In this document: one piece after another, positions 25,401-35,532 of the stretch
How the letters are laid out: each line of letters starts with the position of its first letter
How positions within the stretch are numbered: the stretch's first letter is position 1
Assembly (NCBI GenBank): GCA_018894105.1
Contig: CM032124.1
Location: forward strand, 4,325,501 to 4,389,500
Source of the DNA: Jacaranda mimosifolia
Lineage: Eukaryota > Streptophyta > Magnoliopsida > Lamiales > Bignoniaceae
DNA length: 64,000 bases
Direction of reading: 5' to 3'
The notes under the pieces: generated by a model
Database searches by the model: none
Told to the model about the DNA's origin: nothing
The model's input: the letters and a program-made list of their open reading frames with translations, nothing else
Made by a program: the position numbers and the translations under genes

Positions 25401-26929
25401 AGGTTTTCTTACTTATTTAGCTTCAGCACATACTTGACATTTGTGACTACTATTAATATCATGTTTAGGTATCAAATTTAAGTCCATCATGCATTTAAAA
25501 GAACTAAAATTTAAATGGCCTAAACGACTATGCCAAATAGTGGAACATTCAACAGTATTCACAAAAGAAAGTTCAAAATACTTAATATTACTTATGTTTG
25601 AACCAACGCTTTCAACTCGTATTTTGAATAATCCATCAAACAAATAACCTTTTCCAACAAAAGAACCATAATGCAAAATTACAACTTTATCGAATTTAAA
25701 AGTAAGTTCATAACCCTCCATAACTATTACAAAACCACTTATTATATTCCTACTAATCGTTGGAACATGGTGCACCCTTAGCAGAGATGGTATGCGCCCC
25801 AAAGGAAACTTCAGTCCACACGTCCTATCCTATGTACTTTGGTGGCACTTGAGTTTCCATCGTTATGAATTTTCCATCAATTGGCTGGTAAGACACAGAT
25901 AGCAATTTATCAGCACAAACGTGCACATTGCCCCAGTATCAATTAACCAATCAAAAGGTTCATAAATCGAAAGGAGTTCAAGTTTCAAAGAAACATACCC
26001 ATCAACAGTCGTTTGTGGAGCATTAGCTTCACTAGGTTCCCCACAATGATGTTGACTAGAGCTGGCCCAGCAGACACAGGTTTAGCCTTGGCTTTCTTGG
26101 AAGGGCACTCTTTAGCCCAATGGTCTACCTATCCACAATTCCAGCATGATTTGTTTGATTTTCATGTCTTGTTGGCCTTGGTTTTGCCTTTATTTATGGT
26201 TTTAGATCGAGTTTATTTGGTTCATTCTATTGAACTTTTTCTTCCCTTCAGTTACCACATTTGCCCTAAGTAGGTGCTCAATCGGAACTTCATGAGTTTG
26301 ATTTTGGTGTTCTTCCTCAATGCTTATGGCAATCATAAGATCATCCAGGGATAGCTTCCCCTTTTGATGCTTGAGTGTCATTCCCAAATTTTCCTAAGAT
26401 TTGGAAAATGTATCTACTATGAACATGACCAAAAACTTCTCACGAAGTTTCATCTCAGCATCAGTAAGAGCATGCTGGAGATTGATCAGTTCATATGTTT
26501 GCTCAGTTACAAACTTTCCCTCAACTTTCTGATACTTCAATTAGCTTGGAAATAGAATACTTCTCGAGCCCTTGCTCTGCAGTATTATATTTTCTATCTA
26601 ACTCATCCCACAACGATTTAGCGGTGTACAAAGTTCAAGCAGTATACATCAAAGAGAACATTTGACAATAATGATAAAATTATCCCTCGACCTAACTGAT
26701 TTTTCTCAGTCCACTCAGCTATTTCAGCTATTTTGGGGTCAGTATCAGTTGGTTCAGGTCTAATCACCTGAATCACCAAGAGAAGACATTTCAATGTGAA
26801 TCAAATTTTCATTCGTTGTTGCCAATGTTTGAAAAATTGACCCCCAAACTTTTCTAGTAAACCAAATAGATCAACTTTAGAGGACAACAAAGAACTAGCA
26901 CCAGAATCACTTGCAAATGAAAATGCCAT
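22403..26929 (-). pseudogene. Copia gag-pol polyprotein, multiply broken
   Basis: Gag starts with ATG at 26929 (MAFSFASDSG) and contains a CCHC knuckle near 26100-26144 (C-WNC-G..H....C) broken by an in-frame TAG. The pre-integrase domain (25802-25413) has TIWHSRLGHLNF and CQVC. Integrase (25394-24681) keeps HTDVCDF, FIDDFSRYCYVYLL and the RGREYESKPFDEY acidic site. RT (24377-23605) keeps [27 protein letters not shown] and the catalytic LYMDDILLIGS. RNase H remains lie at 23440-22450. At least six stops or frame changes separate these pieces. The product would have served the element's own replication only. Confidence 0.88.
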
Positions 26930-26977
26930 TTTCAAATAAGCAGTTTAAACAAACACTAAAAGTAATTTCTTCAAGAA

Positions 26978-27856
26978 TGTTAACTTTATAGCAATAAAAT
27001 CGCAGAATTATAAACAATCAATTTATAATAGACTATAAACCAATTTATAATCACAGGATAGTGTTTGTAAAACCAATATTATAAATATTTCAGAAAACGG
27101 CAAACAGTAGTATAGATATTCCAAAATTATTCAGTTGCGAGTTAATTTAACATAAGCATAAACCAAAACAAATATACCAATTTGGAATAAAAGAACAAAA
27201 ATACAAAGATCAGTATATATATATATATAAATCGAGAACTTATCTTAAAGTTTTGTGTCATAATAGAACTTAGACTGAAACACCAGAATATGGTTTGCCT
27301 TGAAGAAATTATCGCTCCTACCAGTGCAAAGAGCACAACAAAACTTCATTTAGGATATGGCAGTCTCAGAAGCCTGCACTCCAGAAAGCTTCATCTCAAG
27401 CACCACTCAGTTGCCAAAAAATGATAAACAACAGTATTAAATATAAGGGAGGGATAGAAGAGAATTCATTACTGTAGTAGTTATAGCCTACTCTTAGTAG
27501 ACTAATTTATAAGCGCTAGGAGGGGAGTAGTTTAAGGGATTCCAATGTGGGATAACTTCAGTTAGTATTTTATACTACTATAGTATCCCATACTTTTCTT
27601 TTATTTTCACTATGGGACAAGGGACAAAATATATATATATATATATATATTATACTACTACAAGTCCCCACATCTTTATCTTGATTACTATGTGGGACAA
27701 CTCCCACTTATAGAATTTATGCTTATTATACCCCTTTTCACACTTTAAACATTTATAGATTCCAACCAATAATTGTCACTAATCCAAAGAAATAAAACAT
27801 CTCTTCAACATGTAATTAACCCCAAAATATTAATTAAATAGGTGCCAATTGCAATA
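26978..27856 (-). repeat. Copia 5' LTR
   Basis: On the minus strand it runs from TTATTGCAATTGGCACC to GCTATAAAGTTAACA. It aligns end to end with 21523-22390. It includes (AT)n tracts near 27218 and 27629 that differ in length from the other LTR. Confidence 0.85.
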
Positions 27857-27861
27857 ATATC

Positions 27862-28852
27862 AATTTGTTCTTTGTGGAACTCATCAATTGCAACATTGGA
27901 TATGAGATTAGTGTGTTAACTATCATTCATTCCATCTATGCTTTCTTGTAAAGACTCTTTCAGACCTTGCTTTTGCCTTGCTTGATGCTCGGATCGAGCT
28001 AAGAATGAAATTTATTGAGGATGGATGGCTTGGCAACTCCTGAAAGGAGATCTAGGTAGGACGATCTTCTGGAGCTCTAAATTGTGAAATACTCGAACTA
28101 ATATTATTGAATAACAAATCTACTTTAAGGGTGATCAAAACCCAAAATCTATAATCTTGAAGAGAAGAACAAGGGGATTTGATCAAATTCAATAAATTTC
28201 AATTTATATTCTTTCGCTGATTCTATAATTTTTATTTTGCAAAATACGAAATTTATGTCAAATGACGAGGTGGAGAATGTAGTACAGCTAACTCAATTAC
28301 TTAGTATACAACCAGGACTAAGAGATGATGTAAAACAAAGTAACTTCATTCCATCAATCCTACACTTGGAATTCAAGAAATATTATAAACATGTAGCCAG
28401 GACATGGAAACAAATTGAAAAATGCAAGAGAATTCCATAAAACGCCTGATTTATAATAAGAAAACAATCAAAAGGATAAATATTTTCAAAAAGCAGCATC
28501 TCATGAAATTAAAACAGTCTCCATGCCAAGGACATAAAGGAAAATAAGAAACAACCCAAATTCAGACACCAGTCTGCTATCGCCTGCAGAACCTTCCCAA
28601 CTCAGAAGAAAACTTCTCATTCAATTCACTATAAGGCAAATTCCCTTGTTGGCAAATTGCGGGTTATCTTTGCTGTGGCTGATCATCTCTGCCATTTTCT
28701 ATGGTCAAAGTTTTGTAATTATTTCGTGAAAGTCTTGTAAGAAAAAGTGATGTGAAAGTGATCCGCTCTCCAACAGATTGAATATATAATACTTGCATTT
28801 CAATAATTAACGCAGCTATCAAATTTTCAATTACTTGACGTTTTAAAATTAA
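27862..28852. other. Spacer, no firm gene
   Basis: The first 150 bases may belong to the unidentified fragment split by the Copia element. A 67-residue open frame at 28237-28440 has no recognisable motif and no support. Nothing else stands out. Confidence 0.4.
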
Positions 28853-28861
28853 GAATTAAGA

Positions 28862-31354
28862 GGCCAATTTATACAAATAACACAATTTTATAAAATTTTA
28901 CAAAACTAATGCGATTTTGAAGGATTTATAAAAGTAGTGTAAGGCAAGCCACGCCTCTTGGAAAGTTTTTTTTTTTTTTTTTCCCCTTCGCATGGCGGAA
29001 ACAGGTGGAATAATGGTGAAAGCAAGAGGGTCTAGTGGAAATTTTTTGATTTTTTTTTTTCTTGCATGGCCAAACAAGAGGTATGTCTGCTCTAGTGAAA
29101 AAATATATATATTTTTAAGCGCCACGCTTCTTGGCAATTTCACTTGCCAAAAAGTCTTGGACTTGGTTTAATTTAAATTTTTTTAAATTTATTTGCTGAA
29201 TTTATTTTTTTAAAGAATATTTCATTCGTTAAGAATTTTTAAAGAATGCATCAGCTGACGTCAGCATCCGTTAAGACTGATATCAGGCCTAATATTGTGT
29301 GTATATTATATTTATTTAAAAATAATTTTTATTTATTTTAGCGTAATAAAAGTTATATTATAAAAACTTAATTTAGAATATGTTATTTTATATTTAAAAT
29401 TTGAATAATTAATTTTTTTTTCAAAATATTAAAAGTGAGCCTAAATATGTGGTATAAATTTTTAAAATATTTTATAAAATTACTATTTGATAAAATTCAA
29501 GTGATTTAGGCATATTTCTATAAATTTACTATACTTTGTGCTTACTTCAATTGATGTAATATATTAACTCGTGAAGGGATGCTTGTAAATAACCTTGGCC
29601 AATATAGGCATGTAAAACCTCAATACATGATTATATATTAATACATTAATAAAAAATTATCATATCTTGTAATCATTAAGTGATGCTTGTAGTTTCAAGG
29701 TATGTTACTATTATGGCATGTGAAACTATCACATAATATTGTTACGTACTCGCTCTTATTTACCTATTCCACTAATAAATACGTAAGCCACAATTCACAT
29801 TATTTCATCAATGTTTTTTTTATCTTTTAGATTTGAACTCAAAAAGGGGAGATGATCCATTTTTTAAGCGTGGATACACATACTTATTGAGAAAAATAAA
29901 CATTTACAATTTTTTTTATAAATTTCCCACAATTGCGCAAGTTTTGTAAAAGTTTCACAAAACCGCATTATTTTTATAAATTAAGTTTTTATTATATAAC
30001 TTTTATTACTTTAAAATAAATAAAAATTATTTTTTAATAAATATAATATACACATAATATTAGGCCTGATGTCAACCCTAAAGAATGCTGACATCAGCTG
30101 ATGAAACATCCTTTAAAAAAATAAATTTAGTAAATAAATTAAAAAAATTAACTTAGACCAAGTTCAAGAGGCAAAACTTCTTGACTTTAAAAAAAAAAAT
30201 CCCATGCAGCAAACCCACGCCTCTTGTGGGAGAGTAAACTTGGCCATTTAAAAAAAAAATTATAATAATAATAACAAAGGAGCCATGCCCCAGCCACGCC
30301 TCCTTTTTTTTTTTTTTAATTAAAAAAAAAATTCAGCCCCTTAAAGGCGTGGCTACAAGCCATGACTTACTCTAGTTTTATAAAAAATTTGTGAACGTTT
30401 ATTTCTCTCAATAACCATGTGTGTCCACGTTCAAAAAATGGATCATCTCCCTTTTCTGAGTTCAAATCTAAAAGATGAAAAAAAACATTGATGAAATAAT
30501 GTGAATTGTGGCTTACGTATTTATTAGTGGAATAGGTAGATAAGACCAATTACGTAACAACATTATGCGATAGTTTCACATGCCATAATAGTAACCTACT
30601 TTGAAATTATAAGCATCACTTAATGATTACAAGCTATGATATTTCTTAATTAATGTATTAATATATAATCATGTACTGAGGTTTTACATGTCTATTTTGG
30701 CTACGGTTATTTACAAACATCCTTTCACGAGTTAATATATTACATCAATTGAAGTAATCACAGGGTATAGAAAATTTATAGAAATATGCTTCAATCACTT
30801 GAATTTTATCAAATAATAAATTTATAAAATATTTTAAAAATTTATCTACATATTTAGGGCTCACTTTTAATATTTTGAAAATTTTTAATTATTTAAAATT
30901 TAAATATAAAATAACATATTCTAAATTAAGTTTTAATAATATAACTTTTATTACTCTAAAATAAATAAAAATTATTTTTTAATAAATATAATATACACAC
31001 AATATTAGGCCTGATGTCAATCCTAACGAATGCTGACGTCAGTCGATGAAACATCCTTTAAAAAAATAAATTCAGCAAATAAAATAAAAAAATTAAATTA
31101 AACCAAATTTAAGAGGATTTATTGGCTTTTTGAAAAAAAAAAAAAAATCCCTAAGAGGCACGCCTCTTGGTAGTGCTGCACCATGGGGAAAAAATTGCCT
31201 TCCTGAGAGGCGTGGCTTGTCATTTGTTTATTAAAAAAAAAATAAAAAAATAGCAAGACCTAAAGCCACGCCTTATACTAGTTTTGCAAATTTTTCATAA
31301 CTACATTAATTTTGTAAAAATTTCATAAAATTGAATTATTTTTATAAATTGGCC
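28862..31354. mobile_element. Palindromic Mutator-like element, 2.5 kb
   Basis: The element starts GGCCAATTTATACAAATAA and ends with its inverted partner, TTATTTTTATAAATTGGCC. A perfect 9-bp duplication, GAATTAAGA, lies at 28853-28861 and 31355-31363, the length expected for Mutator-like elements. Inside, two long blocks occur inverted (about 29400-29930 against 30380-30925). A third block near 29985-30370 repeats the right arm (30925-31354) directly and the left arm inverted. No open frame has recognisable content. The motif GCCACGCC recurs about eight times in both orientations. It is a non-autonomous, foldback-like MULE. Confidence 0.85.
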
Positions 31355-31688
31355 GAATTAAGATTATTCGGACACATCATTTTACTATGCATCAGTCGAT
31401 ATATTTGACAAAGTCGTTCTTCTCTTCGTCCATCTAAGATTGACTACTTGTCATTTTAGTATGGAACATATATTGTTTGCTGCACATATCACACAGTAAA
31501 AATTTTAGTGGGAAAAGGCATTATGCTCCAAACTAAAGTGTTGACAGCGAGACAATTTTAAGGTTGATAAAGTCTAAATGCACAATCAAATGAAATTAAC
31601 TTTGCGTACCTTTGAAGGTTACAGATTTAAGCCAGTACACTTGGGGCTGGGGAAAATATCATTCATGTTCAAGAGGAAAAACAGAAAG

Positions 31689-34600
31689 TCAGATTCCATT
31701 TCCGTAGAACCCTTCAATTTTCCTGGCAGAATGAGCAGCCGATTGAATTTTCTTGGCAGAAGCAGCAGCCGATTTGGTAGTACGGTACAAGTCTATTTCC
31801 CGGAGGGTCGCAGGCTGAAAGAAAGTTCTTCGAGTTGCTTACAGTTCCTGAGTGCAATGTATTGAAGTTTAGGAAAATGAGTGCTGCTTGAAACTTTCCA
31901 GACAACTAAGTTTATGTATTCAACTTGCAACACTTCAAGTTGTGGAAAACCAATGTCAGCTGTTTCCCAACACTCTCCCATGAATGAGTTGTTTTTCAAC
32001 TTGAGTACTTTAAGGTTCTTCAACATTCCGAGGATAGACATATGTTTCCAATTAAGAAAAGTAAATGAGAGTGTCAGGCTCATCAGTTTTGGTGGAAATT
32101 TGTTGGATGGAGGAAGACCAGACAACTGACTAGTACCCACATCATTCAATAGTTTCAATTTTTCAAGGTGGCCCAATTTTCTCAAACCATCAAATGGAGT
32201 ACTTGAAGATGATCCACCATTGTTGTCATCATCCTCCTCCGTTATTAGCGTGGCTAACTGCCCCCTGATGCCAAATTTCTTAAGGTTACTGGCCCTTTCA
32301 AACACTTGTGTGCAACTTTCAGGTGATATATTGGCAAGTGTTTGGATATTTTCACCTTGATTATTGTGATCACCTTCTGCTTTAGTATTTCTCAAAACAA
32401 TTGATGCATTGGTTTCCAGATGCCTTAGATGAATTATCTTCCATATATCTGTTTTGATTTCCAAAATACGTGAAGTTGTGTCAACTATAAGAGTTTGTAT
32501 GTTCCACATCTTGGAGATGGCTTTAGGAAGAACCTTGAAATCGCTGGAAAGGTAGATATACCTCAAATGAACTAATTAGGTTAGGTGGAATGGGAATCTT
32601 GCGAATCTCATGGGCTTCACATCTAAAACTCTAAGCAATTTGAAGGCATCTGGGATGGATGCAACGTTTTCCGGCAGCAATATGGTTTCTTCTCTCAAGA
32701 AATGCAAAAATGTACGAACATGTGGACCATAAGGTTGTGATGAGAGGAAACTCACAACTTGAGAATGAATTGAAATGTGGTGGTACTTATGCAAGTACTG
32801 ATCATCATTTCCATCACCAGAATTACTCGAAGAAATCAATGATCCTTGTATTTCATGGAAAAGTACTTTTGAGCTTCACTTGTGTACAAGTCACGTATCA
32901 AGTCGTGCATGCGGCAAGTTTTAAGTCTACCAGTGCGGCTAACTTTGGCAGTCATTACTAAGTTTCTATCAATGAGGTCCTCCAAATACTCCTTTGCAGT
33001 TTCCTCCAAGCTTCTCCCTGCAGTTTTTTGTATGAAGCCATGTGCAATCCATTGGAGGATCAATCTCTGACCCGGGATCTCAAAGTCTTCGGGGAACATT
33101 CCCAAATATACAAAGCATGGTCTCAGGTAATATCATGGTATGCCGGAACGCCGATTAATCGGCTGGCACGGGGGTTCCGGAACTGGAACGGACACTGGCA
33201 TTCCATTGTTCCGGTGGAGAGCGGTTGTGACTTGGAACCGTGGCACTAGACGGATAAATCGGCCGGAATGGCGCGACATTCCGATTTATTGGCATGTCGC
33301 GGCTTGTCGGAACGGGATTTTGGCATAGAACGGCTATATTTTGAAGGACGATGGTGGTGGCAGGATGGTTGGCGACGCGGGGTTTGGTGGCCGGTGAAAT
33401 CAGAATAGCGTGCTTGGGAATAGGGGAGGCGGGGAGCAGTTGAAGAAAGTCTTTTCCTTTTTCTTTTTTTTTTTCCCCGCTGAAGAAGTCTTTTCCTTTT
33501 ATAATCTAATTTTTCATATTATCTTAATTATTTATTTAGAAATCACATTTAGATGTTCATTCTAGTTTTTAAATATGTAGTTCTATATTAATTCAAAATA
33601 TATTGAATTTGTATTTTTAAATATTTTATTTTTTGTTATGTATATATTGAATTTTCAATTTAGAGAAGAATAAGATTTGATTTTAACAAAAAGTTAAATC
33701 ATATTAAGAAAAAAAATACAATAATTAATAAATTATAATTTATATAGATTGATCGAAAAATTTTAAATATTTATTTACATGTCAAAAAATTGAAAATCAT
33801 TACATTTAGTTCTTCAAATATTTTTGGATTAATATATTTCATCAAAAATGTGCTAAAGGATGTTACAAAATTTTGTACATCATTTTTCTACACATTCTAT
33901 TAGTAATGTTACAAATTTATTATGTCGAATTCACTTTTATTATATTGTTGAATAATTGAATGAACAAATTGAAAAAACATTATCCTCAATACTATTATAA
34001 GAAAGCTTTATGAAATCTAAATCAATTTACAATGCATAAAATTTTGTTATTGTCTAATATAAATACTACTAGACATTTTTATGTATTTTAATATTTTTTA
34101 GATTTTTTTCTGAATTTTTTAAATGATTTAAAGCACAAAATGTGCGGAACGTCCGCAACCGTTCCGCGACATTGCAATAGAATTGGAACGGTAGTCCCCG
34201 TTCCGTTTTCCGCAACCGTTCTTGCAAACCATGGGTAATATGGTAGCATCTTGCAACAAAATGGAACAACATTTTCCTTAATATCAGAGATTCCTCCATG
34301 TTATCAACATCTCGCAGGAATACAACAACTTTTGTCCAAATCTCATTGATTTCACCTGTTTTTGCTAGTATTCCACCAATCAACATTATTAGAAGTGGCA
34401 AATCGCCGCATTGCTCAGCAATATATTTTCCGAGAGTTTTCCCATTTGGGGACGGGCACTTGGGCTTACCAAATACTTTTGAGTTGTAACATTAACCAAC
34501 TTTCTTCTGGAGTTAGAAAACGCATATTGTGAGGTTTTCTGTTAGGGTTCGCATACAAAGCCACTTTAGGATTACGACTGGCTATCAATATTTTACTCAC

Positions 34601-35014
34601 CTGGTTGCTTTTTGGAAAGATATCTTTGAAATCATCCCGGACTTGCGGATACCACATGTTATCCAAGACAATCAAGAAATTTTCTCTCTCTAGATATGCA
34701 CAAAGTGATTGTGCTCTCTCTCCATTAGTCTTGTCATACATATCCTCTGTCATCCAACCCAAATCCCGAAGCATGTTGAGATAGACATCCCTTTTCCCAA
34801 ACCCTAAAGAGAAGACAACCCACCGACGAATAGGAAATTGGTATTGGATTTCTGGATCACAAAAAATGATTTGTGCCAACTTTGTCTTGCCAATGCCAGG
34901 CAAACTAATGATGGAAATGACATCAAGCTATTTAGTTTCTTCAATCAAATATTCTCTTATTTTTTGTCTGTCATCTTCACGACCTACTATGTTTTCTTCC
35001 TTCAAAGTGGGAAC
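31689..35014 (-). pseudogene. NLR exon 2: NB-ARC and LRR, with stops, frameshifts and an insertion
   Basis: From the right the exon shows NIVGREDD, the P-loop PGIGKTKLAQ (34900-34870), RRWVVFSLG, kinase-2 FLIVLDNMW, SKILIASRN (RNBS-B), CGDLPLLIMLIGG (GLPL, near 34400), then the hAT insertion. It continues with LGMFPEDFEI and LIRQWIA-like LILQWIAHGF (winged helix), and CRMHDLIRDL (MHD-type). LRRs occupy about 32800-31800, with LEKLKLLN, LMSLTLSFTFLNW, LKVLKLKNNSFMG and LQYIALRNCKQLEEL. The nucleotide-binding residues visible in the P-loop are intact, but the reading frame is not. Confidence 0.9.
33134..34233. mobile_element. hAT element inside the NLR NB-ARC exon, 1.1 kb
   Basis: An exact 8-bp duplication, GGTAATAT, lies at 33126-33133 and 34234-34241. 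The ends are inverted: CATGGTATGCCGGAACG and the complement of CATGGTTTGCAAGAACG. The first and last 150 bases are GC-rich and full of GGAACGG/CCGTTCC motifs, while the centre is AT-rich and non-coding. The host reading frame (LPYY to LRPCF on the minus strand) resumes directly after the element. Confidence 0.92.
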
Positions 35015-35025
35015 CTGATAATAAA

Positions 35026-35262
35026 GGCAAAATTGCATTTTTGGTCCTGTAAGTTGTACCAATTTCAGATTCCGTCCTTTATTATAGGGGTCTAGCAATT
35101 CAAATACTTGAATTAAAGAAAATTTGGTAATTTCAGGACGATTTGAACGGAGCCGGCCAACTGATGCCGGAATTGTCCTACGTGGCACATAATTTGGGGA
35201 TTTTGGCAACTTTGAGCCAAATTTAAGCCGAGTTGGCAGAGGAGTGTTTAGGTGGCCAAAAT
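35026..35262 (+). repeat. MULE left terminal inverted repeat
   Basis: It pairs with 40976-41211. The differences seen, such as AACGG against AATGG and TGCCGG against TGCTGG, are all transitions. In MULEs the TIR holds the transposase-binding site and the promoter. Confidence 0.92.
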
Positions 35263-35532
35263 TGTAAGGTGACATGGGTCAATTTAGGAGGGATATTCGG
35301 TCATGTGCCTTGCACATGACTAAAAATCGTGATTTTTGAAGAAAAAACCGAAAAGAAAAAAAAATTGTTTAGCGATAAATAAAAAAAAAAAGATTTCTTC
35401 ATTTTCCCAAATCGATTTCGGAAAACCCTAAAGAAAGAAACTTTCCTTCTCCCCACACCCAAACCCACTGAAAAGCCCTGCAATCTAAGAAGTTATACCC
35501 ATTTTGCGTTGACATTCGAGGATAACTCCAGA

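Larger units (their letters stand above)
21523..27856 (-). mobile_element. Full-length Copia retrotransposon with LTRs and TSD
   Basis: Two LTRs in the same orientation bound the element (21523-22390 and 26978-27856). It is flanked by the 5-bp duplication ATATC at 21518-21522 and 27857-27861. Gag, protease, integrase, RT and RNase H follow in Copia order on the minus strand, all broken. A polypurine tract (TTTATGGGGGAT, minus strand, 22391-22402) adjoins the 3' LTR. The sequence after the 5' LTR does not resemble the usual Met-tRNA primer site, so the primer is unknown. The LTRs differ at many positions and in microsatellite length, so the insertion is not recent. Confidence 0.9.

Noticed and set aside
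28237..28440. 67-residue plus-strand frame
   Set aside because: No recognisable motif, no promoter, no homologue I can name.
28945..31275. CRISPR-like spacing of the GCCACGCC words
   Set aside because: Spacing is irregular, orientation mixed, words are only 8 bases, and the sequence is plant nuclear DNA.
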